Assembly: GCF_001667375.1 (NCBI RefSeq)
Contig: NZ_LZIN01000053.1
Location: 1-64,000, forward strand
Direction: 5' to 3'
Origin: Mycolicibacter sinensis
GTDB taxonomy: Bacteria > Actinomycetota > Actinomycetes > Mycobacteriales > Mycobacteriaceae
DNA: 64,000 nt
A program made the position numbers and the translations under genes. Position 1 is the first letter of the stretch. Every line of letters begins with the position of its first letter. Positions 26,532-36,036 of this stretch are shown here, one piece after another. Under the pieces are notes generated by a model. That model was not told the origin of the DNA. It made no database searches and saw nothing but the letters and a program-made list of their open reading frames with translations.

Positions 26532-28151
26532 ATGACCGCGCGTGATGCCCAGGATGCCCTCCTTCCCCCGATGAAGTGGAACGCCTGGGGCGACCCCGCA
26601 GCGGCCAAACCACTGTCCGACGGCATCCGCCAGCTGCTGAAGGCGGCGCTCGGCATCGAGGGAACCCCGGTCGCCGAAGTCGCCCCCGATCAGGTGCCGC
26701 TGCGCCCGTCGGCGCTGGCCGATACGCACCACCAGGCACTGGCCGCGATCGTCGGCGAGGAGTTCTGCCGGATCGATCAGGCCGGCCGGCTGTTGCGCGC
26801 CGGAGGCAAATCCACCCTGGACCTGTTGCGGCGCAACGCCTCCGGGTCCCAGGATGCGCCCGATGCCGTGCTGTTACCCGCCACCGACGACGAAGTCGCC
26901 GCGATCTTGAGCTACTGCACCCAACAGGGGATCGCGGTGGTCCCGTTCGGGGGCGGCACCAGCGTCGTCGGTGGCCTCGACCCGATCCGTGGCGACTTCG
27001 CCGCGGTGATCTCACTGGACTTGCGGCGCTTCGATGAACTGATCAGCCTCGACAAGATCTCCGGCGAAGCGGAATTCGGCGCCGGCGTCACCGGACCCGA
27101 CGCCGAACGCCTGCTCGGCGAGCACGGCTTCTCACTGGGTCATTTCCCGCAGAGCTTCCAGTTCGCCACCCTCGGCGGATTTGCCGCCACCCGGTCATCC
27201 GGCCAGGATTCGGCCGGTTACGGCCGATTCGACGACATGGTCCGCGGCCTGCGGATGATCACCCCGGCCGGCGTGCTGGATCTGGGCCGCGCCCCGGCCT
27301 CCGCCGCCGGCCCTGACCTACGCCAATTGCTGATCGGCTCGGAGGGCGTGTTCGGCGTCATCACCCGCGTCCGGGTGCGGGTGCATCCGGTGCCGGCGAC
27401 CACCCGCTATGAGGCGTGGTCGTTCCCCGACTTCGCCACCGGCGCCGCGGCCCTGCGGGCGATCACCCAGACCGGCACCGGCCCCACCGTCGTCCGCCTC
27501 TCCGACGAAGCCGAGACCGGTGTCAACCTGGCTAGCACCGAGCAGATCGGCGAACAGCAGATCACCGGCGGCTGCCTGGCCATCACGCTGTTCGAAGGAA
27601 CCGCCGAGCACACCGAGAGCCGGCACGCCGAAACCCGGGCGTTGCTTGCCGCCCAGGGCGGCACCTCGCTGGGCGAGCAACCGGCACGCGCCTGGGAACA
27701 CGGCCGCTTCTCGGCGCCATACCTGCGGGATTCACTGCTGGCCGCCGGGGCGCTGTGCGAAACGCTGGAGACCGCCACGAGTTGGTCCAACCTGCCCACC
27801 CTCAAGGCCGCCGTCACCGAGGCATTGACCACCGCGCTCGCCGACAGCGGCACCCCGGCGTTGGTGATGTGCCACATCTCGCACGTCTACCCCACCGGCG
27901 CATCGCTGTACTTCACCGTCGTCGCCGGCCAGCGCGGCAACCCGATCGAGCAGTGGCGGGCCGCCAAAACCGCTGCCAGCGAAGCGATCATGCGCACCGG
28001 CGGGACCATCACCCACCACCACGCCGTCGGCGCCGACCACCGGCCCTGGATGCGCGACGAGGTGGGCGAACTCGGTGTGCAGGTGCTGCGGGCGGTCAAA
28101 GCCACCCTGGACCCGGCCGGGATCCTCAACCCCGGCAAACTCATCCCGTGA
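26532..28151 (+). CDS. FAD-binding oxidase, alkyldihydroxyacetonephosphate-synthase-like
   Basis: 539 residues of the vanillyl-alcohol-oxidase flavoprotein superfamily. The FAD PP-loop is VVPFGGGTSVVGGLDP, followed by FPQSFQFATLGGFAATRSSG and IGSEGVFGVITRVRVR. Near the C-terminus is TITHHHAVGADHRPWM, the His-rich motif of alkyl-DHAP synthases. True family members replace the acyl chain of acyl-DHAP with a fatty alcohol to form the ether bond of ether lipids. Whether that happens here is not established. It overlaps dagK by four bases (GTGA). Confidence 0.82.
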   Translation: MTARDAQDALLPPMKWNAWGDPAAAKPLSDGIRQLLKAALGIEGTPVAEVAPDQVPLRPSALADTHHQALAAIVGEEFCRIDQAGRLLRAGGKSTLDLLRRNASGSQDAPDAVLLPATDDEVAAILSYCTQQGIAVVPFGGGTSVVGGLDPIRGDFAAVISLDLRRFDELISLDKISGEAEFGAGVTGPDAERLLGEHGFSLGHFPQSFQFATLGGFAATRSSGQDSAGYGRFDDMVRGLRMITPAGVLDLGRAPASAAGPDLRQLLIGSEGVFGVITRVRVRVHPVPATTRYEAWSFPDFATGAAALRAITQTGTGPTVVRLSDEAETGVNLASTEQIGEQQITGGCLAITLFEGTAEHTESRHAETRALLAAQGGTSLGEQPARAWEHGRFSAPYLRDSLLAAGALCETLETATSWSNLPTLKAAVTEALTTALADSGTPALVMCHISHVYPTGASLYFTVVAGQRGNPIEQWRAAKTAASEAIMRTGGTITHHHAVGADHRPWMRDEVGELGVQVLRAVKATLDPAGILNPGKLIP

Positions 28152-29044
28152 ACAAGCGGATCACGCTGCTGACCAACCCGGCGGCCGGGCACGGCAACGC
28201 CCGGCACGCCGCCGAGCGGGCACTCGCCCGTTTCCAGCAGCGCGGCGTCGACGTCAACCACATCGTCGGCGCCGATGCCCGGCACGCCCGCCAGTTGCTC
28301 GACGAGGCGCTGGCCGCGGGCACCGACGCGGTGGTGGTGGCCGGCGGCGATGGCGTCATCTCACTGGCGCTGCAGGCGCTGGCCCTCGGCGACGTACCGC
28401 TGGGCATCATCCCAGCCGGCACCGGCAACGATCACGCCCGCGAATACGGTTTGCCCACCGGTGATCCCGAAGCCGCCGCCGACGTCGTCGCCGACGGCTG
28501 GACCGAGACGGTCGATTTGGGCCGGATCGTCCCGGACGGTGCCGGGCCGTCGTGGTTCGGCACCGTGATGGCGGCCGGCTTCGATTCGCTGGTCAGCGAC
28601 CGCGTCAACCGGATGCGGTGGCCGCATGGCCGGATGCGTTACAACGTGGCCATGGTGGCGGAGATCTCCAAGCTGCGGCTGCTGCCGTTCCGGCTAACCT
28701 TCGACGACGACGAGCCGCTGGACATCGATCTGACGCTGGCGGCCTTCGGCAACACCCGAAGCTATGGCGGCGGCATGCAGATCTGCCCGGGCGCCGATCA
28801 TTCCGACGGCTTGCTGGACGTCACCATGGTGCACTCGGATTCGCGCACGAAGCTGATCCGGCTCTTCCCCACCGTATTCAAGGGCACCCATGTGAGCCTG
28901 GACGAGGTGAGCACCCGGCGGGCCGCCTCAATACGGGTGGAGTGCCCGGGCATCAACGCCTACGCCGACGGCGACTTCGTCGCCCCACTGCCGGTGACGG
29001 TGTCGGCGGTGCCGGGCGCGCTGCAGATCCTGCGTCGCCCCTAA
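28148..29044 (+). CDS. dagK: diacylglycerol kinase family lipid kinase
   Basis: 298 residues. Catalytic domain motifs: TNPAAGHGNA (phosphate-binding), VVVAGGDGVISLALQAL with GGDG, GIIPAGTGNDHAREYG, and a C-terminal INAYADGDFV. It phosphorylates diacylglycerol (or a related lipid) with ATP. The GTG at 28148 sits in the overlap with the oxidase stop; the upstream open frame is a shadow. It resembles Rv2252, which was linked to phosphatidylinositol-mannoside lipid synthesis as I recall. Confidence 0.88.
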   Translation: MNKRITLLTNPAAGHGNARHAAERALARFQQRGVDVNHIVGADARHARQLLDEALAAGTDAVVVAGGDGVISLALQALALGDVPLGIIPAGTGNDHAREYGLPTGDPEAAADVVADGWTETVDLGRIVPDGAGPSWFGTVMAAGFDSLVSDRVNRMRWPHGRMRYNVAMVAEISKLRLLPFRLTFDDDEPLDIDLTLAAFGNTRSYGGGMQICPGADHSDGLLDVTMVHSDSRTKLIRLFPTVFKGTHVSLDEVSTRRAASIRVECPGINAYADGDFVAPLPVTVSAVPGALQILRRP

Positions 29045-29076
29045 CGCGCGAGCAGTCCCCCGCAAGCGGCAGGAAA

Positions 29077-29589
29077 TCAGCCCACGCCGCGGCTGAGCCA
29101 GGACACCTCGGCGCCGTCGCCGCCGTCGCGGAAGGCCTCCAGGGCCTCGTCCCAGGCGGTGCCCAGCACGGTCTCCAGGTCGGCGGCCAACGCGTCGGCG
29201 CCGGCCGCCATCATCGTGCGCAGGCGATTCTCGCCCACCATCACATCACCGTTGGCGCTCATCGCCCCGCTCCACAACCCCAGTTGCGGGGTGTGGCTGA
29301 ACCGCTGGCCGTCGACCCCGGCGCTGGGGTCCTCGGTGACCTCGAAGCGCAGCACCGACCACGAGCGCAGCGCGCTGGCCAGCCGGGCACCGGTGCCCAC
29401 CGGCCCGACCCAGTTGACCACCGAGCGCAGCTGTCCGGGCATGGCCGGCTGCGGCGTCCAGTTGAGCTTGGCCTGGGCATTCAGCGTCGAGGTCAGCGCC
29501 CACTCGACATGCGGGCACACCGCCGCAGGCGACGCGTGGATGTACACCACGCCGCTGGTCACGTCGGCGAATTGATTCGTCGCGCGCAT
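29077..29589 (-). CDS. DUF3145 family protein
   Basis: 170 residues, no signal peptide or membrane segment. Sequence features such as GVVYIHASPAAVCPHVEWAL, then LNWTPQPAMPGQLRSVVNWV, are those of the actinobacterial DUF3145 family, whose function is unknown. ATG at 29589 is preceded by AAGGAG at good spacing; an upstream in-frame start at 29628 lacks one. It stands alone, converging on dagK. Confidence 0.8.
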   Translation of the reverse strand: MRATNQFADVTSGVVYIHASPAAVCPHVEWALTSTLNAQAKLNWTPQPAMPGQLRSVVNWVGPVGTGARLASALRSWSVLRFEVTEDPSAGVDGQRFSHTPQLGLWSGAMSANGDVMVGENRLRTMMAAGADALAADLETVLGTAWDEALEAFRDGGDGAEVSWLSRGVG

Positions 29590-29649
29590 CAGTTGCTCCT
29601 TCGGATCCACGAGGGACGTCTTCCCCAACGGCCTGGCGGAACCGAGCTG

Positions 29650-29674
29650 AGCAGTGATACTGCTGCATATTCTA
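29650..29674 (-). promoter_or_regulatory. -10 element and palindrome upstream of DUF3145 gene
   Basis: On the minus strand TAGAAT (29669-29674) is a good -10 hexamer. A perfect inverted repeat AGCAGT-GAT-ACTGCT (29650-29664) follows, covering the expected transcription start. The -35 region is weak. It could be an operator or a leader hairpin. Confidence 0.35.
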
Positions 29675-29715
29675 GTGTCGTATGGGTCTATTGTGCCTTG
29701 TGTGACGCCTGTTGG

Positions 29716-30558
29716 CTAGTCCCGGGCGTACTCCGATACGACGGCGTCAGCCAGCTCGGGCCACCGGCCCGTCACCCAGTCGCCGAAGTCGCGGTCGGTG
29801 AGCACCACCAGCACCCGCTCGATCGCCGGATCTGCCCAGATCAGGGTGCCTGACTGGCCGAAATGACCGTAGGTCCGAGGCGAGTTGGCCGCGCCGGTCC
29901 AATGCGGCGACTTGCCGTCCCGGATCTCGAACCCCAGCCCCCAGTCGTTCGGCCGCTGCGGCCCATAACCGGGCAGCACGCCGTTCAGTCCCGGGAACTG
30001 CACGCTGGTGGCTTCGGCGTGCAGCTGCGGTGACACCGTGGCCGGTACCAGCAGGTCACCGGCGAAAGCGGCCAGGTCAGCGACGGTCGAGGTGACCCCG
30101 AAACCGGCCGCCGCGGCACCGCCGTCCAGCCGGCTGGACGCCATCCCCAGCGTCTCGAACACCGCTTCGGCCAGGTAGCGGCCGAATTCGATGCCCGACG
30201 CGTCCTGCACCGCCGCCGCCAGTACGGCGAAGCCGTGGTTAGAGTAGACCCGCCGAGTGCCCGGCTTGGCCAGTACCCGGTCGGAGTCCGCCGAGAGCCC
30301 GGAGGCGTGCGCGAGCAGATGCCGCACCGTCGCCCCGGGCGGCCCGGCCGCCGTGTCGAGCTCGACGGCCCCCTCCTCGACCGCGACCTGCACCGCGCGG
30401 GCCACCAGTGGTTTGGTCACCGAGGCCAGATAGAACGGCCGCTCGGTGTCGCCGTGGGTGGCCAACACGCCTTGCGGGCCGATCACTGCGGCGGCCGCGT
30501 GACCGACCGGCCAGTCGTCGAGGGCAGCGAGGGCTCCGGGAGCGTCGAGGGCGGACAT
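29716..30558 (-). CDS. serine hydrolase, class C beta-lactamase/PBP-like fold
   Basis: 280 residues. SVTK (46-49) supplies the SxxK nucleophile, YSN (105-107) the second motif, and YGHFGQSG near the C-terminus the third (in place of KTG). Cytoplasmic by sequence: no signal peptide. Members are esterases, peptidases or beta-lactamase-like enzymes; the substrate cannot be read from sequence. It lies 11 bases after the AraC-type regulator on the same strand. Similar in size and place to Rv2257c as I remember it. Confidence 0.82.
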   Translation of the reverse strand: MSALDAPGALAALDDWPVGHAAAAVIGPQGVLATHGDTERPFYLASVTKPLVARAVQVAVEEGAVELDTAAGPPGATVRHLLAHASGLSADSDRVLAKPGTRRVYSNHGFAVLAAAVQDASGIEFGRYLAEAVFETLGMASSRLDGGAAAAGFGVTSTVADLAAFAGDLLVPATVSPQLHAEATSVQFPGLNGVLPGYGPQRPNDWGLGFEIRDGKSPHWTGAANSPRTYGHFGQSGTLIWADPAIERVLVVLTDRDFGDWVTGRWPELADAVVSEYARD

Positions 30559-30569
30559 CGCAAGCCAGC

Positions 30570-31601
30570 CTAGAGCCTGCCGAGCCCGGCCTCCGCGCGG
30601 ATCGCGGCGCGAACCGCCTTGCGGTGACTGGTCGCGCTGCACCCGAACCAGCGCCGGCAGGACCGGCTGAGCACGCTTTGTTCGGCGTAGCCGAGTTCCC
30701 GGGTCAGGTGCGACAGGCTGATGTCGGTGTCACGCAGATAGCGGTCGGCGGCATCCCGGCGAACGCCGTCGACCAGGGCGGCGAACGTGGTCTGCTCGGC
30801 GGCCAGCCGCCGGTGTAATGCCTTGGGGTGCAAGCCCAGTTCGCCCGCGATCAGCTCCAGGGTCACCGTGCCGGTGGGCAGCAGCTGCCGGGTGATGGCG
30901 CGTACCGATGCGGCCAGGCCCGACGACTCGGCGGTGATGCCGCGCAGGTAATGCACCATGGCCTGATGGGCGTGGTCGTCGCGGTGCAGCGGGCGGTCCA
31001 GGTCGGCGGTGCGGAACGTGAAACCCGCGACCGGTTGGGCGAAGTACGGCCGACAGCCGAAATAGGCCAGGTACTCGCGCACCGGGGTCAGCGGCTCGTG
31101 CGGAAGGTGCACCGACAGCGGCGCATAGGGGGCGTCGAACATCATCCGCATGATGCCCAGCGACACCCCCAATGACAGCTCGGTGGTCTGCGGGTGCGGC
31201 GGCGACCGCTCGATGAGCACCTCGAAGGCGTAGAACGACTCGGTGCGCCTCGCACCCGGCTGGATCCGCGCCGAGATCGCCGGGCTGTAGGCCGACAGGA
31301 AGCGTTCCACGATCGCGAAGCCGGCACCGACGGTGGCGGCCGTGCGCGCCGCCACCCCCAGCGGCCCGAAGTTGCCGATGTCTTGGCGCAGTGCCAGCCG
31401 CCGCCCGAAATCCGGTGTGGCGGTCACACTTGCCGCCCCTTCAACGGCCAGGATCACCGCGCGGTACGGCACGAATACCTCGTGTGTCCCGACCGCCGCG
31501 GGTGGCACCCCGGCAGCGGCGAGCAACTCGGCCGGATCACCGCCGAGTTCGCTGACCAGTTCCGGGTAACCGGACAGCGCCGTCCCGCGCACCACCGACA
31601 T
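30570..31601 (-). CDS. AraC-family transcriptional regulator
   Basis: 343 residues from the ATG at 31601. The N-terminal two-thirds is the arabinose-binding-like domain of OruR/ArgR-type AraC proteins (ELGGDPAELLAAAGVPP, then FGPLGVAARTAATVG). The C-terminal ~100 residues hold two helix-turn-helices (TLELIAGELGLHPKALHRRL and ISLSHLTRELGYAEQSVLSR). The frame is open to an ATG at 31661, but the added 20 residues coincide with phased DNA repeats that look like its binding site, and the conserved protein begins at 31601. It likely controls the divergent amidohydrolase gene. Confidence 0.82.
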   Translation of the reverse strand: MSVVRGTALSGYPELVSELGGDPAELLAAAGVPPAAVGTHEVFVPYRAVILAVEGAASVTATPDFGRRLALRQDIGNFGPLGVAARTAATVGAGFAIVERFLSAYSPAISARIQPGARRTESFYAFEVLIERSPPHPQTTELSLGVSLGIMRMMFDAPYAPLSVHLPHEPLTPVREYLAYFGCRPYFAQPVAGFTFRTADLDRPLHRDDHAHQAMVHYLRGITAESSGLAASVRAITRQLLPTGTVTLELIAGELGLHPKALHRRLAAEQTTFAALVDGVRRDAADRYLRDTDISLSHLTRELGYAEQSVLSRSCRRWFGCSATSHRKAVRAAIRAEAGLGRL

Positions 31602-31637
31602 GTCTGCAACTGTCAAAGAAATGTCCGCTGATGTCAA
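31600..31637. promoter_or_regulatory. helically phased direct repeats, candidate AraC-type operator
   Basis: Two 17-base units ATGTC-n6-TGTCAA at 31600-31616 and 31621-31637 repeat with a 21-base period. TGTC thus occurs at 31601, 31611, 31622 and 31632, one per helical turn on the same face. A 21-base direct repeat is the classic layout for AraC-family dimers. It lies between the AraC gene and the amidohydrolase start at 31697. Confidence 0.6.
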
Positions 31638-31696
31638 GACTTCGGGCCGGGCGAGGGCCATGCTGGGAACAGCATCCCGCTTGAAAGGACCTCCCC

Positions 31697-33499
31697 GTGA
31701 GCTTTGACACCGTGATCCGCGACGGCCGGTGGTTTGACGGCACCGGCGCCCCCTCGTCGATCCGCAACATCGGCATCCGTGACGGGCACGTCGCCGCCAT
31801 CAGCGCCGAACCGCTCGACGAGGCCGGCTGCCCCCAGGTGATCGATGCGGCGGGCAAATGGGTGCTGCCCGGCCTGATCGATATCCACACCCATTACGAC
31901 GTCGAGATCCTCACCGCGCCATCGCTGTCCGAATCGGTGCGCCACGGCGTGACCACCGTGCTGGTGGGCTCCTGCTCGCTGTCCACCATCCACGTCGACG
32001 GCCCGGATGCCGGCGACCTGTTCGGGCGGGTGGAGGCCATCCCGCGGCAGTACGTGGTCGACACGATCGACCGCTTCAAGACCTGGTCGAGTTGTGCGGA
32101 CTACATCGCCAGCCTCGAGAATCTGCCGCTCGGCCCGAACGTGACTGCGTTCATCGGACATTCGGACATGCGCTCGGCGACCATGGGGCTGGACCGCGCC
32201 ACCCGCTCCGATGTCCGGCCCACCGCGGCCGAACAGGCCCGGATGGAACAGATGCTCGACGAGGCATTGCAGGCGGGATTCGTCGGAATGTCTTCGCAGC
32301 AGCTGCTTTTCGACAAGATGGACGGCGACGTATGCCGGTCACGGACATTGCCGTCGACCTATGCCAAGGCGAAAGAACTGCGCCGGCTCAAGTCGAAGCT
32401 GCGCCGCAGCGGACGGATTCTGCAGGCCGGCCCCGACGTCAAGAACCCGTTCGACGTGGTCTCGCAGCTGGCGCAGGCCCTGGGGATCTTCCGCCGGCCG
32501 CTCAAGACCACGCTGCTGGCCGCCGCCGACGTCAAGAGCAACCGGCTGGCGATTCCGGCCATGGTCAAGGCCTCGCGCATGCTGACCAAGCTGGGCGCCG
32601 ATTTCCGCTGGCAGCACTTGCCGGTGCCGTTCGAGGTGTACGCCGACGGCATCGACCTGGTGATCTTCGAGGAGTTCGGCGCGGGCGCTGAGGCGCTGCA
32701 TCTGCGGGAGTCGGTCGAGCGTGACGAGCTGATGCGCGACGAGTCCTACCGGCGGCGCTTCCGCAAGGACTACGCCAACAAGTACGGGCCCCGGGTCTGG
32801 CACCGCGACTTCTTCGACGCTGAGATCGTCGAGTGCCCCGACGCCTCGGTGATCGGAAAGTCGTTCGGGCAGGTCGGGGTCGAGCGCGGCGGGGTGCATC
32901 CCGTCGACGCGTTCCTCGACCTGGTGCTCGAACACGGGACCGCGCTGCGCTGGCACACCACGATCTCCAACGACCGGCCCGAGGTGCTCAAGCAACTTGC
33001 CGCAGAACCCGGCATCCAGATGGGCTTCTCGGACGCGGGCGCGCACCTGCGCAACATGGCGTTCTACAACATGGGCCTGCGGCTGCTGCGCCACGTCGTC
33101 GACGCCCAACGAGCGGGGCAGGCGTTTCTGACCGTCGAGCAGGCGGTGCACCGGCTGACCGGCGAACTGGCCGACTGGTATCGGATCGACGCCGGCCATC
33201 TGCGGGTCGGTGACCGCGCTGACATCGTGGTGCTCGACCCCGCCCGCCTCGACGCCACGTTGGACGCCTACGCCGAGGAGCCCTTCGCGGCCTACGGCGG
33301 AATGTCACGCATGGTGAACCGCAATGACGACACCGTGGCGGCCGTGTTCGTCTCGGGTCGCGCGGTGGTCTTGGACGGCCGGCCCACTGATGTGCTCGGC
33401 ACGCAACGCACCGGAAGCTTCTTGCGCGCCGATACCCGCACCCCGGCGGTCGCCGCGCAAGCCACCGCGCCGGGCGCCGCCCCGGCCACCTATGGTTGA
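31697..33499 (+). CDS. N-acyl-D-amino-acid deacylase-like amidohydrolase
   Basis: 600 residues of the amidohydrolase superfamily: FDGTGAP near the start, the first metal motif LIDIHTHYD (His64, His66), [24 protein letters not shown] with the late metal Asp, and a C-terminal composite domain ([11 protein letters not shown]). D-aminoacylases hydrolyse N-acyl-D-amino acids. The assignment to subfamily is good, but the substrate is inferred. GTG start at 31697 follows AAAGGACC. It is likely under control of the divergent AraC protein and is followed four bases later by mscR. Confidence 0.82.
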   Translation: MSFDTVIRDGRWFDGTGAPSSIRNIGIRDGHVAAISAEPLDEAGCPQVIDAAGKWVLPGLIDIHTHYDVEILTAPSLSESVRHGVTTVLVGSCSLSTIHVDGPDAGDLFGRVEAIPRQYVVDTIDRFKTWSSCADYIASLENLPLGPNVTAFIGHSDMRSATMGLDRATRSDVRPTAAEQARMEQMLDEALQAGFVGMSSQQLLFDKMDGDVCRSRTLPSTYAKAKELRRLKSKLRRSGRILQAGPDVKNPFDVVSQLAQALGIFRRPLKTTLLAAADVKSNRLAIPAMVKASRMLTKLGADFRWQHLPVPFEVYADGIDLVIFEEFGAGAEALHLRESVERDELMRDESYRRRFRKDYANKYGPRVWHRDFFDAEIVECPDASVIGKSFGQVGVERGGVHPVDAFLDLVLEHGTALRWHTTISNDRPEVLKQLAAEPGIQMGFSDAGAHLRNMAFYNMGLRLLRHVVDAQRAGQAFLTVEQAVHRLTGELADWYRIDAGHLRVGDRADIVVLDPARLDATLDAYAEEPFAAYGGMSRMVNRNDDTVAAVFVSGRAVVLDGRPTDVLGTQRTGSFLRADTRTPAVAAQATAPGAAPATYG

Positions 33500-33503
33500 G
33501 CTC

Positions 33504-34589
33504 ATGAGTCAGACGGTGCGCGCGGTGATCTCGCGGCAAAAGGGCAAGCCGGTCGAGGTGACCGACATCGTGATCCCCGATCCCGGGCCGAACGACGTCG
33601 TCGTCGCTATCAGCGCCTGCGGGGTGTGCCACACCGATCTGACCTACCGCGACGGCGGCATCAACGACAGTTACCCGTTCCTGCTGGGCCATGAGGCGGC
33701 CGGGACCGTGGAGGCGGTCGGCTCGGCGGTGAGCGCGGTCGCTCCCGGCGACTTCGTGGTCCTGAACTGGCGCGCGGTGTGCGGGCAGTGCCGGGCCTGC
33801 AAACGCGGCCGGCCGCACCTGTGCTTCGACACCTTCAACGCCTCGGTGCCGATGACGCTGACCGACGGCACCGAGCTCACCCCGGCGCTGGGCATCGGCG
33901 CGTTCGCCGACAAGACCCTGGTGCATGAAGGCCAGTGCACGAAAGTCGATCCGGCCGCCGATCCGGCGGTGGCCGGGTTGCTGGGCTGCGGGGTGATGGC
34001 CGGTCTGGGTGCGGCGGTCAACACCGGCGCGGTGACCCGCGATGACACCGTGGCGGTGATCGGCTGCGGAGGTGTCGGTGATGCCGCGATCGCCGGCGCG
34101 GCCCTGGTCGGTGCGAAGAAGATCATCGCCGTCGACACCGACGACACCAAGCTGGCCTGGGCCCGTGACTTCGGCGCAACCGACACCATCAACGCCCGCA
34201 CCCAGGACCCGGTCGAGGCCATCCAGGAGCTCACCGACGGTTTCGGCGCGAACGTGGTGATCGATGCGGTCGGGCGCCCCGAGACCTGGAAGCAGGCGTT
34301 CTACGCCCGCGACCTGGCCGGGACCGTGGTGCTGGTCGGCGTGCCGACACCGGAGATGCGCCTGGAGATGCCGCTGATCGACTTCTTCTCCCACGGCGGG
34401 TCGCTGAAGTCGTCCTGGTACGGCGACTGCCTGCCCGAACGCGACTTCCCCACCCTGATCAGCCTGTACCTGCAGGGCCGGCTGCCGCTGGAGAGATTCG
34501 TCTCCGAACGCATCGGCCTCGACGACGTCGAGGAGGCATTCCACAAGATGCACGACGGCAAGGTGCTGCGCTCGGTGGTGGTGCTGTGA
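33504..34589 (+). CDS. mscR: S-(hydroxymethyl)mycothiol dehydrogenase (mycothiol-dependent formaldehyde dehydrogenase)
   Basis: 361 residues of zinc alcohol dehydrogenase type. Catalytic zinc ligand region ACGVCHTD (38-45) with GHEAAG (62-67), structural zinc cysteines in [15 protein letters not shown], and Rossmann motif [10 protein letters not shown]. The sequence agrees closely with M. tuberculosis MscR as I remember it (MSQTVRxVIxRQKG, then [16 protein letters not shown]). It oxidises the adduct of formaldehyde and mycothiol using NAD and can act on S-nitrosomycothiol. It detoxifies formaldehyde in the cytoplasm. ATG at 33504 is four bases after the amidohydrolase stop. Confidence 0.95.
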   Translation: MSQTVRAVISRQKGKPVEVTDIVIPDPGPNDVVVAISACGVCHTDLTYRDGGINDSYPFLLGHEAAGTVEAVGSAVSAVAPGDFVVLNWRAVCGQCRACKRGRPHLCFDTFNASVPMTLTDGTELTPALGIGAFADKTLVHEGQCTKVDPAADPAVAGLLGCGVMAGLGAAVNTGAVTRDDTVAVIGCGGVGDAAIAGAALVGAKKIIAVDTDDTKLAWARDFGATDTINARTQDPVEAIQELTDGFGANVVIDAVGRPETWKQAFYARDLAGTVVLVGVPTPEMRLEMPLIDFFSHGGSLKSSWYGDCLPERDFPTLISLYLQGRLPLERFVSERIGLDDVEEAFHKMHDGKVLRSVVVL

Positions 34590-35212
34590 GCAGCCCGATC
34601 CAGCGAGTCGTCACCAGCGGCACATTCGAACTCGACGGCGGCAGTTGGGAAGTCGACAACAACATCTGGATCGTCGGTGACGACTCCGAGGTGGTGGTCT
34701 TCGACGCCGCCCACGATGCGGCCCCGATCCTCGACGCCGTCGGCGGCCGCAAGGTGACGGCGGTGGTGTGCACGCACGGCCACAACGACCACATCACGGT
34801 GGCACCGCAGCTCGGTGAAGCTCTTGATGCGCCGGTGCTGCTGCACCCGGCCGACGAGATGCTGTGGCGGATGACGCACCCGGACAAGAACTTTGAGCCG
34901 ATTTCGGAGAGCCAGACGTTGCAGGTGGCCGGCACCGAGATCCGGGCACTGCACACCCCGGGCCACTCACCGGGCTCGGTGTGCTGGTACGCACCGGATT
35001 TGGGCGCGGTGTTCAGCGGCGACACACTCTTCTCCGGCGGCCCGGGAGCGACCGGACGCTCGTTCTCGGATTTCCCGACAATCCTGGTGTCGATCTCCGA
35101 GCAGCTCGGAAAACTGCCGGCCGACACCGTCGTCTACACCGGTCACGGCGACAGCACCCGTATCGGGGATGAGCTGGTGAACTACGACGAGTGGGTGGCG
35201 CGCGGCCACTGA
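34586..35212 (+). CDS. MBL-fold metallo-hydrolase, MscR partner
   Basis: 208 residues. Metal site THGHNDH (63-69), then [17 protein letters not shown] and [10 protein letters not shown] give a complete two-metal hydrolase of the glyoxalase-II type. The GTG start overlaps the mscR stop (GTGA). This tight coupling suggests it hydrolyses the product, S-formylmycothiol or a similar thioester, but that is inference from context. Confidence 0.88.
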   Translation: MSSPIQRVVTSGTFELDGGSWEVDNNIWIVGDDSEVVVFDAAHDAAPILDAVGGRKVTAVVCTHGHNDHITVAPQLGEALDAPVLLHPADEMLWRMTHPDKNFEPISESQTLQVAGTEIRALHTPGHSPGSVCWYAPDLGAVFSGDTLFSGGPGATGRSFSDFPTILVSISEQLGKLPADTVVYTGHGDSTRIGDELVNYDEWVARGH

Positions 35213-35215
35213 CGA

Positions 35216-35240
35216 TGCACCGCGAGGAACGAGCGGTGCA
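35216..35240. terminator. hairpin between convergent genes
   Basis: A perfect 8-bp stem TGCACCGC / GCGGTGCA with a nine-base loop lies just past the MBL gene, before the convergent SHOCT gene. There is no T-run, which is common for mycobacterial terminators. A 12-base palindrome GTCAGGCCTGAC follows at 35259-35270. Confidence 0.45.
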
Positions 35241-35272
35241 GAGGAGGCGGCCCATTCAGTCAGGCCTGACGC

Positions 35273-35962
35273 TCAGCGTTCGTCGAGGATTCGCCGCTTC
35301 TCGGCCTCGAACTCCGCGGACGTCAATGCCCCGCAGTCCCGCAGCGCGGTAATGGTTTTGAGCTGCTCAAGACGAACACCCTCGCCGTCGGGGACGAATT
35401 CCGCGCCGGCCGGCGCAGGGCTGCGGCCGCGGGAAGGCCAGTAGCGCGCGGCGATCAGGCCCACGATGCCGACCCCGAACACCACCGGGAACACCCACAC
35501 CAGCGACCCGTAGGCACTGGGCGCCCCGAAAGCCAGTCGCGGAGCGATGAACCCGCCGACCTGCCCGTCGGTGCTGATCTGATAGTCGCCCGCTGTCGCC
35601 ACCCGCATCCGCCACAGCCGCCGCCGGGAGTCGTTGTTGACCGTCGTGGTGCTGCCGATGCTCTCGGTGAACTCCGGGTCGGCCACCCCGGCCGGCGGCT
35701 CGAGACGCAGGCTCAGCGGCGGGACCGGCAGGCCACCGCCGCTGGGACTGGAGATCACCCGGGTATGCAGGCTCACCGTCACCTCCCCGGCCGGCAGCCT
35801 GATAATGCCGGTCCCCGGGATCGGCACCTCGCCGTAGGCGTTGTAGCGGTCCAGCACGAACACGTTGAGGGCCAGCGCGCCCACGAAACCGACGACCCCG
35901 ACCACCATCAGGGCCACCGAGACCGGGACCGCAAGCCGTCGGACCGGCCGTGCAGCGCTCAT
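35273..35962 (-). CDS. SHOCT-domain membrane protein
   Basis: 229 residues. One membrane segment at about 13-35, an extracytoplasmic beta-rich region (GEVPIPGTGIIRLPAGEVTV, then FTESIGSTTTVNN), a second membrane segment near 165-188, and a C-terminal SHOCT motif (LKTITALRDCGALTSAEFEA, then KRRILDER). Function unknown. The ATG at 35962 puts the first membrane helix at the N-terminus; the longer frame is basic and non-conserved. It is divergent from the methyltransferase gene. Confidence 0.75.
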   Translation of the reverse strand: MSAARPVRRLAVPVSVALMVVGVVGFVGALALNVFVLDRYNAYGEVPIPGTGIIRLPAGEVTVSLHTRVISSPSGGGLPVPPLSLRLEPPAGVADPEFTESIGSTTTVNNDSRRRLWRMRVATAGDYQISTDGQVGGFIAPRLAFGAPSAYGSLVWVFPVVFGVGIVGLIAARYWPSRGRSPAPAGAEFVPDGEGVRLEQLKTITALRDCGALTSAEFEAEKRRILDER

Positions 35963-36036
35963 TCGGGCAGTGTGCCACGCCTGGCCCCGGAACCGATCCC
36001 GCCGGCGCCGGACCGGCTGCCGCCGCATTCGCTACC

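Noticed and set aside
32988..34553. 521-codon minus-strand open frame
   Set aside because: Antisense to the D-aminoacylase and mscR genes, both strongly supported; no motifs.
35259..35270. GTCAGGCCTGAC as an operator
   Set aside because: It lies between the ends of two convergent genes, where no promoter is expected; more likely part of the terminator region.
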